DNA of 64,000 bases from Tolypothrix brevis GSE-NOS-MK-07-07A (GTDB lineage Bacteria; Cyanobacteriota; Cyanobacteriia; Cyanobacteriales; Nostocaceae), in assembly GCA_019358985.1 (NCBI GenBank), contig JAHHIJ010000019.1:44130-108129 (forward strand), given 5' to 3'. This document shows positions 53,314-62,500 of the stretch, in pieces. A program made the translations under genes and the position numbers. How positions within the stretch are numbered: the first letter of the stretch is position 1; each line of letters starts with the position of its first letter. The notes beneath the pieces are model-generated. The model saw nothing but the letters and a program-made list of their open reading frames with translations. It was not told the origin of the DNA and did not search any database.

Positions 53314-53763
53314 GTGTTAAATCCAGAATCCGTTGATTTTTGTATAGAACAACTCGAAAAACATCACGATAGGGCGAGTTTTAGCTGCGGTAACGAACAA
53401 CTGGATCGCTTTAATCTAGCTCTATCCATGAGTGGCATAAATCTCGAACAATTACCTCAAAGTATTGTTAAAAAGTTGCCAAAATATCCGATTATTGGCG
53501 TGACCTTAATTGGGAGATTAGCGGTGGCTCATGATTACAGGGGATATGGTTGGGGAAAGTTGTTGATTATGGACGCTTTATACAGAAGTCTCGCAGTCAG
53601 CCAAAGGACTGGTTGTTTTGCAGTGGTAGTAGATGCGATTGACGATAAAGCGGTGAGGTTTTACCAAAGGTTTGAGTTTCAAACTTTTCCTGACCAACCC
53701 TACAAGCTGTTCCGTACCATGAAAAACATTGCTCAAACTTTTGGTTTACTCCCAAAAAATTAA
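53314..53763 (+). CDS. GNAT family acetyltransferase, apparently shortened
   Basis: The 149-aa GNAT protein has the acetyl-CoA loop signature in VAHDYRGYGWGKLLIMDALY (R/QxxGxG/A-like RGYGWG). The C-terminal AVVVDAIDDKAVRFYQRFEF is typical of TacT-like or Acetyltransf_1 members. The N-terminal motif FSCGNEQLDRF is followed at once by LSMSGINLEQLP. In related proteins about 35-40 residues with a beta-strand separate these, so an in-frame deletion is likely and the protein may be inactive. It starts at GTG 53314. No DUF1778-type antitoxin is adjacent. Confidence 0.72.
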   Translation: MLNPESVDFCIEQLEKHHDRASFSCGNEQLDRFNLALSMSGINLEQLPQSIVKKLPKYPIIGVTLIGRLAVAHDYRGYGWGKLLIMDALYRSLAVSQRTGCFAVVVDAIDDKAVRFYQRFEFQTFPDQPYKLFRTMKNIAQTFGLLPKN

Positions 53764-53823
53764 GCAAAAAATCTGAGATTTCATGGCGATCGCAAAACCC
53801 TAAGAGCGGTCGGTGTAGGTAGT

Positions 53824-55110
53824 TTACAGCCGTACTATTCCTACTTCTATTAATGCTTGGGTGGTAATTCCCAAGCCAATCAGCGAAATTAAAAATGCAC
53901 TGAGTGCGGGCAAAATTCTGTGGAGACGCTTTGGTTTTGGTAACTGTAGTTTCTCAAACCACTGTTTGGCATAAATTAGCAACAATCCCAATCCTGTTAG
54001 TACTGCTGCTAGTCCCAAACTAAATGCTACAACCAGCATTAGTCCGAAACCCACACGTCCGATAGCGATCGCACTTAATAACAAAACTAAAGCTGAAGGA
54101 CAAGGTACAAGTCCACCAGAAACACCTAACGCCAGTAAATTTCCCATCGTTACAGGGGTGTTTGAGGGTAAGTGATGGTGATCATGATCGTGATCGTGGT
54201 GGTGATCATGATCGTGATCGTGGTGGTGGTGGTGATCATGATCATGATTCCGCAGACGGCTAATAAATAGATTTAAACCGATTACCAGCACCATAAAACC
54301 AGATAAGATGCTTAACCAAGGTAATATCCGTTCTGGTAAGATAAATTGGGAAGCAAACAGAGTCGCCAATCCCAAGATAAACACGCCGATGGTATGGGTG
54401 AGAGTTGTTGTTAGTCCCAAAAACAGAGCGTGTTGAGCAGTTACTTTTGAACCCATCAGATAAGCACCAACTATGGTTTTACCATGTCCGGGTGACATTG
54501 CGTGCATTGCACCCCAGACAAAAGCAGCCATGAGCGCGATCGCAAGACTACCGCCAAATTGCCCGACGGCACCAGAAATTAACCAAAAATCCCGGTTTTG
54601 ACGGTTAAAAATAAAGTTTTGGACTTTTCCTTTGTGAAATATTGTTGCTAGACAATGAGCTGCCGGTGCTTCAGCCAGAAACAAATCATAATGCATTCTC
54701 TGGTTTTGTACTGGTTGTAGCCAAGAGTAATTTAGTTGTAGAGTACTGTGGGTATTGGTGTTAACTTTTAGAGTTGGTAGCAAATTGTTTGTTTCCACAG
54801 ATGCGATCGCCACAGTGCCTTTTTTACCTTGCTCATTGGATAAAAAGATGCGATCGCCTAAAAACTGTTCAAGTTCTCTTTTATGGGTTACAGTTTCTTC
54901 ACGGGAAAGTTGTCCATCCCGGTTATCATCACTAAAAACTACTAAATCAGTGGGGAAAGTCAGTGTAATTGCAGTTTCTTTTTCGCCTACGCTAACTTCT
55001 GCAACTGACAAATCTGCCCAATGTGCAAGGCTAGGTGCGCTAAAACTAATTGATAACAGCAGTGATAAGAAAAAGGAAATGATACTAATTTTACGCCAGT
55101 GGATTTTCAT
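53824..55110 (-). CDS. NicO family nickel/cobalt transporter with EF-hand-like motif
   Basis: The 428-aa exported/membrane protein begins with a signal peptide (ending near PSLAHWA). A soluble region follows with an EF-hand-like loop DDNRDGQLSREE (about 60-75). The NicO/RcnA core has several membrane helices: AMSPGHGKTIVGAYLMGS with the HxxxxGH-like HAMSPGHGK, and GGLVPCPSALVLLLSA. A long His/Asp-rich loop (about residues 287-313, HDHDH repeats) between helices probably binds metal ions. Efflux or uptake of Ni/Co is likely; the direction cannot be told. It starts 24 bp after the TPR gene and is the third gene of the DUF4331-TPR-NicO operon. Confidence 0.9.
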   Translation of the reverse strand: MKIHWRKISIISFFLSLLLSISFSAPSLAHWADLSVAEVSVGEKETAITLTFPTDLVVFSDDNRDGQLSREETVTHKRELEQFLGDRIFLSNEQGKKGTVAIASVETNNLLPTLKVNTNTHSTLQLNYSWLQPVQNQRMHYDLFLAEAPAAHCLATIFHKGKVQNFIFNRQNRDFWLISGAVGQFGGSLAIALMAAFVWGAMHAMSPGHGKTIVGAYLMGSKVTAQHALFLGLTTTLTHTIGVFILGLATLFASQFILPERILPWLSILSGFMVLVIGLNLFISRLRNHDHDHHHHHDHDHDHHHDHDHDHHHLPSNTPVTMGNLLALGVSGGLVPCPSALVLLLSAIAIGRVGFGLMLVVAFSLGLAAVLTGLGLLLIYAKQWFEKLQLPKPKRLHRILPALSAFLISLIGLGITTQALIEVGIVRL

Positions 55111-55134
55111 GTTTTTTGAAAGTTTGGAGGAACG

Positions 55135-56523
55135 CTAAAATCCAAAATTCTCTAATCCCAGTCCTGATGAGTATCGCGCTTGTTTGTCAAAAGTGCGATC
55201 GATTTGTTGAGATAATTTTTGGTAAGTTAAAGCCTGCTGGTTATTTCCCAATGCTTTTTCAATCATGGCTGCACGGTAAAATATAGCAGCATCTTTTGTA
55301 CCCAGTTGTAAGGCTTCTTGGATGGCTTGTTGAGCTTCTTTGATGCGTCCAGAGTCAGATAATGCCCAAGCAAGGGTATCTAAGGTTTGAGCATCCCGAC
55401 GAATCTTGATTTCTGCTTGCATCAAGGATAAAGCTTCAGCGGTATCTTGAGGACGATTCTTTTCTAATAACAACCGTGCTAACTCTCGCTGATGTCCAAA
55501 GGAACCGTTACCATGTCCTGTAGCATTTTCTTGTCTGAGTAAGGTTTCGGCTTCGGTTAATAATTTTACTGCTTGTTGTTGTTCACCTTGCAGTTGTTTT
55601 ACTCTGGCTTTACCCCGAAAAACAGCATGATCGTAAGTTGTGGATGATTTCTCGGAGTTGGGTAAAACTTGGGCATAAAGGTTCTCTGCTGCTTTGTAGT
55701 CTCCCTGTCTGGTTTTCAGTTCTGCCAGATGCAGTAGGGCTAAGGGATACCTGGGTATAATTCGTAGTGCTTCTTTATATAAGTTTTCTGCCAGTTCCAG
55801 TTGTCCGTGTTTGTAGTAAAACTGACCTAGTAATACCCGCGTGTATGCAGAACTGCCTGTTTCACCGGCTTCTTCCATAGATAGGGCAAATTTAAAAGTA
55901 TCAATTGCTGCTTGTTCTTGCCCTTGTGCTGTTAGTACCAAAGCTTGTAAAGTTAAGTTTCCTTGGGTGGGAAGTTTGTTTACTAAGGTATCAGCAGCGG
56001 TTTTTGCCTCTTGTAGTTTACCCATTGCTAACTTAGATGTCACCAAAATAGCCAGGGCACCTTGATTGCCAGGTTGAGTTTTTAATACTTCTTGGGATAA
56101 CCCTATGGCTTCGTTAAAATCATGTCTAGCTTGGGCAACACGAGCCAAAACTATCACCGCGCTTTGGTTATTGAAAGGTAAACTGGAAAGGGAGCGTTTA
56201 GCTGCTTGTTCTGCGAGTAAATACCAGCTACTTTCACCAGTTGCCTTTGCCATATTGAAATATGCTTGAGCTAAGGAAGCTAAATTTAAGCCACTTTCCG
56301 GATTTTGGCGGACTTTTTCTTGGTAAAGGCTGATTTCCTGTAAGATGGTAGCTCGACGATTGTCAGTACCTGGTAAAGAGCGAGAAAGAGAGTAACGATA
56401 AGGTGCTGGAAGTTGGGAAGATTGGGAATTGAGGTATGAGACTACAACGATAGTTGCGATGGGGACTGCTAGAAGTAACAGCCATACAGGTTTGAGTTTG
56501 TGCTTGTGAATAGCTTCCGTCAT
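55135..56523 (-). CDS. TPR repeat protein, membrane-anchored
   Basis: The 462-aa protein has one N-terminal membrane helix (WLLLLAVPIATIVVVSYL) followed by about ten tetratricopeptide-like units (for example LASLAQAYFNMAKATGESSW and HGQLELAENLYKEALRIIPR). It should face the periplasm as a protein-interaction scaffold. ATG 56523 is chosen because it leads directly into the helix; the longer frame to 56616 has a hydrophobic-free lead. It is the middle gene of an operon with the NicO and DUF4331 genes. Confidence 0.85.
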   Translation of the reverse strand: MTEAIHKHKLKPVWLLLLAVPIATIVVVSYLNSQSSQLPAPYRYSLSRSLPGTDNRRATILQEISLYQEKVRQNPESGLNLASLAQAYFNMAKATGESSWYLLAEQAAKRSLSSLPFNNQSAVIVLARVAQARHDFNEAIGLSQEVLKTQPGNQGALAILVTSKLAMGKLQEAKTAADTLVNKLPTQGNLTLQALVLTAQGQEQAAIDTFKFALSMEEAGETGSSAYTRVLLGQFYYKHGQLELAENLYKEALRIIPRYPLALLHLAELKTRQGDYKAAENLYAQVLPNSEKSSTTYDHAVFRGKARVKQLQGEQQQAVKLLTEAETLLRQENATGHGNGSFGHQRELARLLLEKNRPQDTAEALSLMQAEIKIRRDAQTLDTLAWALSDSGRIKEAQQAIQEALQLGTKDAAIFYRAAMIEKALGNNQQALTYQKLSQQIDRTFDKQARYSSGLGLENFGF

Positions 56524-56601
56524 TTCCGTTATTTCCTTTTCTTTCTTGAACCATACAAAAGGAGGGGAAAGGGGAAAAGCAATTATAAAACCCCTCTCCT
56601 T

Positions 56602-56628
56602 GTAGAGACGTAGCACTGCTACGTCTCT
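56602..56628. repeat. GTAGAGACGTAGCA palindrome copy in operon spacer
   Basis: GTAGAGACGTAGCACTGCTACGTCTC lies in the 167-bp gap between the DUF4331 and TPR genes. It could attenuate transcription between them. Confidence 0.65.
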
Positions 56629-56690
56629 TGTATTCGATTAGAGGGCAATCTGCTGTAACTTCTGCTTTCCCCTAATATTCTTATGTCCCT

Positions 56691-57950
56691 CTAATTCGGT
56701 AGCGCTAAGTAAGGAAATTGTGTTTCTAACGGTTTATGACCTTGAGCTGGGTTATCGGGAGTACCTTCGTAGGAAACGTTATCGGCAGTGACTGCACCAT
56801 TCGTAAGTACGCTTAAAGTTGTATCAACCACATCATCTAAGAGCAACCGTCCGGTGATGGGGCTGCCTTTGGCGTTGAGGGCTTTACCGTAACCACTTGG
56901 TTGGCTAGTATCAATTCGCATCACGTCAGGAAGGAATGCACCCAGTAAAGCATTAGCCCGTGTATCGTCATTCCCCAGAGCTTTGAGGGTAGTTTTCGCT
57001 TCTGCTCCCACCGGTGCAGCAGCAGGGCTTAAGTCAGCAGTGGGGGGAATACTATTAAAGGCATTTAGAAAATCGTTAGTAACGATTAAGCCTTCATTAA
57101 TAGCCGGTCGTCCGAGACGTTCAACCTGTTGGAATTTCTGATTGCGGGGGTTTCTGACAGAGATAGTTTGCCACACATCGAAAGTTGTGGCTTTAGTTTT
57201 TCCTTGTAATAAAGAACGTGGTACTCTAGCAACAATGGTGTTGACGTTATATCCTTTAGCAAAGTCAAGAGCTTGGTTAGTAGGACGAAAACCAACTGCG
57301 GGTCCTATACCTAAAGCACCAGCACGAACTCGGAAAAATTGTTCCACATCGAAGAAAAATGGATCTTCCCGCAGCCCTGCAAATACACTGACTTTGGAGT
57401 TTCCTAAGTTTAGCTCGTTAAGAGTTGGGTTATTATCTGCATTTAAGGGAGTAGTTCTACCTTCATCTGCATCAATTCTTCTACCGTTAGCGATCGCAGT
57501 TAATTTAAATGGTTGTTCCCCTTGGCTATTGGGTTCTCCAAATTGAAACCGCAGGATCAAATCTTCTTGACCTGTGGGGGTTGCATCTTTATCACCAACA
57601 CGGGTAACTTTAAATTCATAAAGGGCATTGCTGCTGAAATAATACTGCTGACGAGCAACCGATCGCGGATTGGTATTCATCACGAATATCAAGTCATCTC
57701 CACTCGCACTGGGGTTTTGGTCTTTTTCCCGAAACACATATAAATCAGTTAAATTCAGGTTGCGACCTTTTGTATCCACCTCGCCGTCATCATGGTCGGA
57801 AGCATTAACGTATATTGGGATAACTGTTATTGCAGCAACGGCTAAACCCAAGGCTAGTACACTCGGTCCGATAATTTTTTTCAGATTCAGATTTTTGAAA
57901 TTAAAGTGATGCAAGAATTTTTTAGTACCTATTGTTGTTATGTCTGTCAT
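56691..57950 (-). CDS. DUF4331 domain-containing protein
   Basis: The 419-aa secreted protein has a hydrophobic N-terminal signal (IIGPSVLALGLAVAAITVI, cut near NASDHDDGE). The DUF4331 core follows, starting with ASDHDDGEVDTKGRNLNLTD and LYVFREKDQ. Later segments include NTNPRSVARQQYYFS and IVARVPRSLL. The ATG at 57950 is preferred over 57977 because AGGAG lies eight bases upstream. It is the first gene of the operon with the TPR and NicO genes. The function of the family is not established; periplasmic location and metal handling are suggested by context. Confidence 0.88.
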   Translation of the reverse strand: MTDITTIGTKKFLHHFNFKNLNLKKIIGPSVLALGLAVAAITVIPIYVNASDHDDGEVDTKGRNLNLTDLYVFREKDQNPSASGDDLIFVMNTNPRSVARQQYYFSSNALYEFKVTRVGDKDATPTGQEDLILRFQFGEPNSQGEQPFKLTAIANGRRIDADEGRTTPLNADNNPTLNELNLGNSKVSVFAGLREDPFFFDVEQFFRVRAGALGIGPAVGFRPTNQALDFAKGYNVNTIVARVPRSLLQGKTKATTFDVWQTISVRNPRNQKFQQVERLGRPAINEGLIVTNDFLNAFNSIPPTADLSPAAAPVGAEAKTTLKALGNDDTRANALLGAFLPDVMRIDTSQPSGYGKALNAKGSPITGRLLLDDVVDTTLSVLTNGAVTADNVSYEGTPDNPAQGHKPLETQFPYLALPN

Positions 57951-57958
57951 CTTGGCAT

Positions 57959-57963
57959 CTCCT
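57959..57963 (-). promoter_or_regulatory. Shine-Dalgarno that sets the DUF4331 start
   Basis: AGGAG on the minus strand, eight bases before ATG 57950. This favours that Met over the one at 57977. Confidence 0.6.
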
Positions 57964-58133
57964 GACATATTTGTCATTATTAGTAAGGGAACTCAAAAAA
58001 ATATTCCTTTCCTCTTCTCCAATAGCTCTACATTATTGAATCGCGTTATTCACTTTCCAGACCAAAAACTGCTTATTTTTTGCTCACTTTTACTTTTAAG
58101 CCGAGTTTCTCAATTTCGTAATCAAATTAGACG

Positions 58134-58286
58134 TAAGTAGGTGGGTGTAAATAAACATAACTATATTTCTGTCATTGCGTTCGCGGAGCGTCTCCTAGAG
58201 AGGAGGCACGACAAAGCAATTCGCTTGCGGTTACGGACTTTTTACATTTTGTTACATAGCTAGGTTTATTCAGCAAACCCTACTTA
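58134..58286. mobile_element. MITE-like element, TAAGTAGGTGGG ends (copy C)
   Basis: The 153-bp element begins TAAGTAGGTGGGTGTAAATAAAC and ends GCAAACCCTACTTA. It shares CATTTTGTTACATAGCTAGG with copy B at 32055. It lies in the 660-bp spacer between DUF4331 and Uma2. Confidence 0.7.
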
Positions 58287-58488
58287 GCACAGAATAGTCT
58301 CTACGTCTTTTCTGGAGATGTCTATTAGCTAGAAAACATCCATTCACAACTTCCCATCATCAAGTGTTTCAAGTTAATTAATTTATCGTTGCCAGAGAAT
58401 ATCTGCAACTGTTACCATTGCCGCTTTCAAATGACGACGAATAGCTGACTTGTATCTGATGATATAAACGATAATATAATAGAATCAT

Positions 58489-58579
58489 TAAACATCTCCA
58501 GAAAAAATGTAGAGACCTAGCACTGCTACGTCTAATCAAGGGTTTCGGGCAACGCATAATTAATTTCTGGAGATGTCTA
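58489..58579. mobile_element. Palindromic element, TAGACATCTCCAGAAA ends, best copy
   Basis: The 91-bp element begins TAAACATCTCCAGAAAAAATG, contains GTAGAGACCTAGCACTGCTACGTC, and ends TTTCTGGAGATGTCTA. It is the most complete copy of the family and lies 34 bp upstream of the Uma2 start. Confidence 0.8.
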
Positions 58580-58612
58580 TTCAGTTATCCCCTCAAATTG
58601 CTGGTGTGAGTT

Positions 58613-59323
58613 ATGACTAGCCTCGTACCCAAATCTGAATCAACTGATATTTTTTATCCAAGTTCGGATGGTGAACCTTTGGCAGAAACTTCTGTTCATG
58701 CTGATGCAATTATTAACACCGTTGTTGCCTTGCGTCAGTATCTTGCAGGCAAGTCGGCAATTGTTCTGGCAGATCAGTTTCTCTACTATGCTCAAGGTTA
58801 TCCTCGATTGAGGGTGGCTCCAGATGTAATGGTAATTTATAACGTCCCACTTGGGGCTAGAGATAATTATAAGATTTGGGAAGAAGGACAAGTACCATTA
58901 GTCATTTTTGAAATGACTTCTCAGGGAACTAGAGAGCAAGATATAAGTTTCAAAAAAACTCTATACGAGCAGTTAGGAGTACTGGAGTACTGGTTATTTG
59001 ACCCTAAAGGAGAATGGATTCCCGAACAACTACGAGGTTATCGTTTAATTAGACAAGAGTATGAGCTAATTACAGATAAGCGAAGTGAGGCTTTGCAACT
59101 GCGGTTAGAGATTGACGAGCAATTGATTGCCTTTTACAAACAGGATACAGGAGAGAAGTTATTGGCTCCTGGGGAGTTAGTAGAAGCGCTACAGCAGGAA
59201 ATTTTAGCACGAGAACAGGCTGAAGAGCGAGCAAAACGAGCTGAGGAGCGAGCAGCACAAGCTGAGTTACAAGTGAAAAGGTTAAAAGAACAGTTGCGTA
59301 GACGCGAAGCGGCTTGTCGTTAG
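58613..59323 (+). CDS. Uma2 family (DUF820) endonuclease-like protein
   Basis: The 236-aa protein has the PD-(D/E)xK-type core of Uma2 proteins: RVAPDVMVIYNVP with the Asp, VIFEMTSQGTREQDISFKK with Glu and Lys, and LYEQLGVLEYWLFDP. The C-terminal region (about 195-236) is a charged coiled coil (AEERAKRAEERAAQAELQVK). Uma2 proteins are abundant in cyanobacteria and are thought to be nucleases of unknown use. The catalytic triad appears intact. ATG 58613 begins MTSLVPKSE. It is followed after 117 bp by another + strand gene. Confidence 0.88.
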   Translation: MTSLVPKSESTDIFYPSSDGEPLAETSVHADAIINTVVALRQYLAGKSAIVLADQFLYYAQGYPRLRVAPDVMVIYNVPLGARDNYKIWEEGQVPLVIFEMTSQGTREQDISFKKTLYEQLGVLEYWLFDPKGEWIPEQLRGYRLIRQEYELITDKRSEALQLRLEIDEQLIAFYKQDTGEKLLAPGELVEALQQEILAREQAEERAKRAEERAAQAELQVKRLKEQLRRREAACR

Positions 59324-59440
59324 ACATCGCTTGGGGTTGATCCTGATACTATAAATAACTTATAGATCTAGCGATCGCTCTTCTGCTAAAATACTCACAA
59401 AAGCTATAATTTAACATCTATTTAAGCGAGAAATTTACTT

Positions 59441-60781
59441 GTGGATGTAATGTTAGAGCGATCGCACGAACTAAAACTAGCCTTAACCGATTTTGTGGTT
59501 GATGCAGAAGGAGAACTAGCTACAGCGCTGGAAACCTATGCAGCAGAACAATCGCGTCCTGGTTCTGGGGATAGTAAACAGCAAGATTTCATCATTGATA
59601 GTTTTGTTATCGAAGGCAAAGTTGGTGATAAAACACCCCTTGATTTGTTTTTAGATAGTCATCCAGATTTCCCAGATACAGAACGCAACCTGATTCGCAG
59701 TTGGCATCGTAGTTTTATTGGCTTGTTTGCCGTAGTTCAAATTTTACCTGATGGCTTTGAATTAGTAAATTGGCTAACAGAGAAACACTATATTGTCAAG
59801 CCAACTGATGCATTAACAATTCAAGAAATGTTGCGGTTTCAAGTAGGAGAAATTTTCCTAACTCGAATTGCTCCCGTAAGTGATACTGAATGGATGTTTT
59901 TTGGTTCCCATACACTCTTCGGTAAATTAGGCAAACCCAAATTAGCAGTAGCGATCGGTAATTTCAAAGATAACTACAAAAAGAATCTTTACGGTGATGC
60001 ACCAGAATTATTAGAAGAAGCTTGGCTATCAGTGGAAAAATATCATCAGGAATTTGTTGATTTTTTTGGCAGCGACGAAATCACATTATCGGGATATCAG
60101 CTTAACAAAAAAATAGTTGAGTTCCAAGAGTTGATGACTGAAAAACGCTTGACAGAAGCAGGTATTGATACTTCTAAATCTCTAGCTGAAGCCGCTGAAG
60201 CCGCAGGTATCGACGAAGAAGAAATCAAAGCAGCCGCAGAAGAATTGGGTGCTGATTCCAAAGCAGTTTCTCAGGTATTTAACAATAAATCTGCCAATAA
60301 TAAAATGGTAATGCCGAAAGTTGATTTACCTGCGGAACTGAGGAAAGCCGAACAAGTAACGGCACTTTCTCATCCTCGTTGGGGACAAATGTTTTTCCCA
60401 ACATATGGGAAACTAAAACTAATTTTAGAAGCTGATGATTGGCAAAAACTAGAAGGTTCAGAAAAACTAATTCGTTACTTCCTAGAAGACAAAAGTATTA
60501 ATACTTTCGTTTGGTATCGGCTAGCTGAACAATACCCAACTCAGTTAGAAAAAGTGTTGCAAAGTTATTTACAGCGTCCGGATTTTAGTTTGGAAAGCGA
60601 TTTGAAGCCGCTTTTACAACAATTCAATAAACTGATTGAGCCAGAGTTACCAGAAATTGCTAGTGTACCTTTACATCTGCATAATTTATTTCAAGAAGCT
60701 TTGGGAGATGTGAATAAATCTAAATCTAAGTCTAAGGATAAAGGTAAAAAGCCGACAACAAAGGGTTTTCAGCGAAGTTAA
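59441..60781 (+). CDS. Conserved cyanobacterial protein, unknown function
   Basis: The 446-aa soluble protein begins MDVMLERSHELKLALTDFVV. It has no recognised domain, and no motif assigns an enzyme activity. A helical linker (about 232-285) is rich in Ala and Glu, and the C-terminal tail is a Lys/Ser-rich stretch (KSKSKSKDKGKKPTTKG). A GTG at 59441 and an ATG at 59450 are both possible starts. It may be co-transcribed with the Uma2 gene or stand alone. Confidence 0.75.
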   Translation: MDVMLERSHELKLALTDFVVDAEGELATALETYAAEQSRPGSGDSKQQDFIIDSFVIEGKVGDKTPLDLFLDSHPDFPDTERNLIRSWHRSFIGLFAVVQILPDGFELVNWLTEKHYIVKPTDALTIQEMLRFQVGEIFLTRIAPVSDTEWMFFGSHTLFGKLGKPKLAVAIGNFKDNYKKNLYGDAPELLEEAWLSVEKYHQEFVDFFGSDEITLSGYQLNKKIVEFQELMTEKRLTEAGIDTSKSLAEAAEAAGIDEEEIKAAAEELGADSKAVSQVFNNKSANNKMVMPKVDLPAELRKAEQVTALSHPRWGQMFFPTYGKLKLILEADDWQKLEGSEKLIRYFLEDKSINTFVWYRLAEQYPTQLEKVLQSYLQRPDFSLESDLKPLLQQFNKLIEPELPEIASVPLHLHNLFQEALGDVNKSKSKSKDKGKKPTTKGFQRS

Positions 60782-60892
60782 GATGTAGTAAGCACTTCAG
60801 CGCTTAAAAAGAAAAAGCACAACCCTTCCAGTACCTGCACTGTCCCAAACCAGATTTTAAACCACCCAGTAAGTGGTTCTACTAATCGGTTT

Positions 60893-60921
60893 GTAGAGAC
60901 GTAGCAATGCTACGTCTCTAC
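60893..60921. repeat. Perfect 29-bp GTAGAGACGTAGCA palindrome between convergent genes
   Basis: GTAGAGACGTAGCA-A-TGCTACGTCTCTAC forms a 14-bp stem and is followed by ATCTTTTTC. It is well placed as a bidirectional terminator for the gene at 59441 and the secreted protein gene at 60941. Confidence 0.8.
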
Positions 60922-60940
60922 ATCTTTTTCATACCTACGT

Positions 60941-61321
60941 CTATTGACCAAAAAGCTGCACTTGCACCCCATCATTAACGCTGTTATCAGACTGATCTGG
61001 TTGCAGGATAATGGGAGTGTCTGTGAGTGTTAGGGATTCATCAAGCCTTCTTAATTCCAGTTGATCACCGATTTGCAAGATACCCATAGGAAAAAATTTT
61101 TCCGTATTATTACGAGGAACGCTGACAGAATTGCTTGGTGCAAAAAATTTGGCGTAGTCCTCCTGTGATGTTCTATTATTAATTCCGTTGAGAAAATCAC
61201 CAGTTAAGGTATCTTGTCGTGTATTTGAGTTTTGGGTTGGTGGTGATTGTGCGTCAACTGAATTTACGAAGCTTGTCACACTTGCGATGATTGCCAAGGC
61301 TGCAATGATTTTACTGTTCAT
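60941..61321 (-). CDS. Small secreted protein (126 aa), unknown
   Basis: A signal peptide is visible (MNSKIIAALAIIASVTSFVN, cut near VDAQS). The mature chain is about 100 residues, hydrophilic and Asn/Gln/Ser-rich, with a conserved-looking FAPSNSVSVPRN and a C-terminal GVQVQLFGQ. No Cys or metal motif was seen. The function is not recognised. Confidence 0.68.
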   Translation of the reverse strand: MNSKIIAALAIIASVTSFVNSVDAQSPPTQNSNTRQDTLTGDFLNGINNRTSQEDYAKFFAPSNSVSVPRNNTEKFFPMGILQIGDQLELRRLDESLTLTDTPIILQPDQSDNSVNDGVQVQLFGQ

Positions 61322-61783
61322 AAGTTTTATCCAAATTATTTTTTATGACTTGTCTTTATTCTACAAACAAGTTATTCTATTTGCTATAATTATAGCCTTT
61401 GTGATAGCTAAAAATTGTATTTTAATATACTGGCTTTGTCAATAAGTTCTCTTCTTTGTTAAGTAAAACAAATGGATAAGATATTACTTTTTTTATATCT
61501 ATTGCAAATCATGCAATAAAGCAACTGCATAAATACTTAGGATAAGCACCCTGATATATTTTAATACTGTTCATTTCAGTCCGAAATCCTGATAAAGATG
61601 TAGCATTGCTACCTCTCTACATTTATTCGATTAGAGCGATAGGCTGCAATAACTCATGAATTTTTTCCCTTTCCCCCTTTTTTAAGTTAGGTGGAGCAGA
61701 TTAAATATAAAACCTCACCCTGCCTTTGGCTTCCCCCTCAAGAAGGAGAGGAATGGAGGGTGAGGTTTTGTCTTATATTTAAT

Positions 61784-61876
61784 AGACATAGGAGTAGAAA
61801 TGAACTATGCGTTGCCCAAAAACCTTGATTAGACGTAGCATTGCTACGTCTCTACGTCTTTTCTACCAGATGTCTA
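61784..61876. mobile_element. Palindromic element, TAGACAT ends, inverted copy
   Basis: The 93-bp copy is in reverse orientation to 58489-58579: TAGACATAGGAGTAGAAATG...CTACCAGATGTCTA. It contains the CTACGTCTC palindrome. The region 61322-61883 otherwise holds AT-rich sequence and a CCTCACCC...GGGTGAGG palindrome (about 61712-61767). Confidence 0.7.
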
Positions 61877-61883
61877 ATGTTTT

Positions 61884-62459
61884 CTAGTTGAATATTCTCT
61901 GCCAAAAACTTCTAGGTTTCATTTTGATGTAAGTTCGATCATTAGCTCTAAATTTCTTTTCAAATGTATTTTTATCTAGCTCAATTAAATTAGGATCAAC
62001 GACCGTAATGAAAGCGTCGTATAAGTTTTGTTCTGTGTTAACTGTTTTGATACTTAACAACTCCTCACCACTAAGATTGCAGCTTTTACCTGGTTGACTA
62101 ATCAAGCAAACAACACCAGTTCCATTCTTTGAATTAGGCTCAAATGCCCATAAACCTAATTCTTCTTTCTCGTAGCGGTTCTTTAATATCTCAGCTGCGT
62201 GTTTACAATCTGAGTCAAGGTTCTGTGAATTGATATACTCCTTTTTCCAGTTAATCAGCGCTTTTTTTTGGTTCTGATTTTGGGGATTGTAAACGACAGT
62301 GGTTGGTGTATTCTCAATAGTCTCACAGCCAAATGAAATACTGTTGTTAGAACTTGACTGGCTGAAGGTTGGGGTAGCAGTGAGAGCGATCGCCACCGTA
62401 GTCAAACCAAGCAACAAAGGAAGCAGCAACAGCAAAACCCCAGGCTTTACTAATAACAC
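61884..62459 (-). CDS. COP23 domain-containing secreted protein
   Basis: The 191-aa protein has a signal peptide (LLLLLPLLLGLTTVAIALTA, then TPTFSQ). A COP23-like domain follows (SFGCETIENTPTTVVYNPQN and LGLWAFEPNSKNGTGVVCLI), with two or three Cys that could form disulfides. COP23 was described as a circadian oscillating protein and is common in cyanobacteria; its function is unknown. It starts at GTG 62459. It is divergent from, and only 41 bp away from, the truncated CHAT-type gene; COP23 and CHAT proteins often lie together. Confidence 0.8.
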   Translation of the reverse strand: MLLVKPGVLLLLLPLLLGLTTVAIALTATPTFSQSSSNNSISFGCETIENTPTTVVYNPQNQNQKKALINWKKEYINSQNLDSDCKHAAEILKNRYEKEELGLWAFEPNSKNGTGVVCLISQPGKSCNLSGEELLSIKTVNTEQNLYDAFITVVDPNLIELDKNTFEKKFRANDRTYIKMKPRSFWQRIFN

Positions 62460-62500
62460 AGATTCAGGCTGAACTTAATCAACTCAGCCTAAGAATTGAA

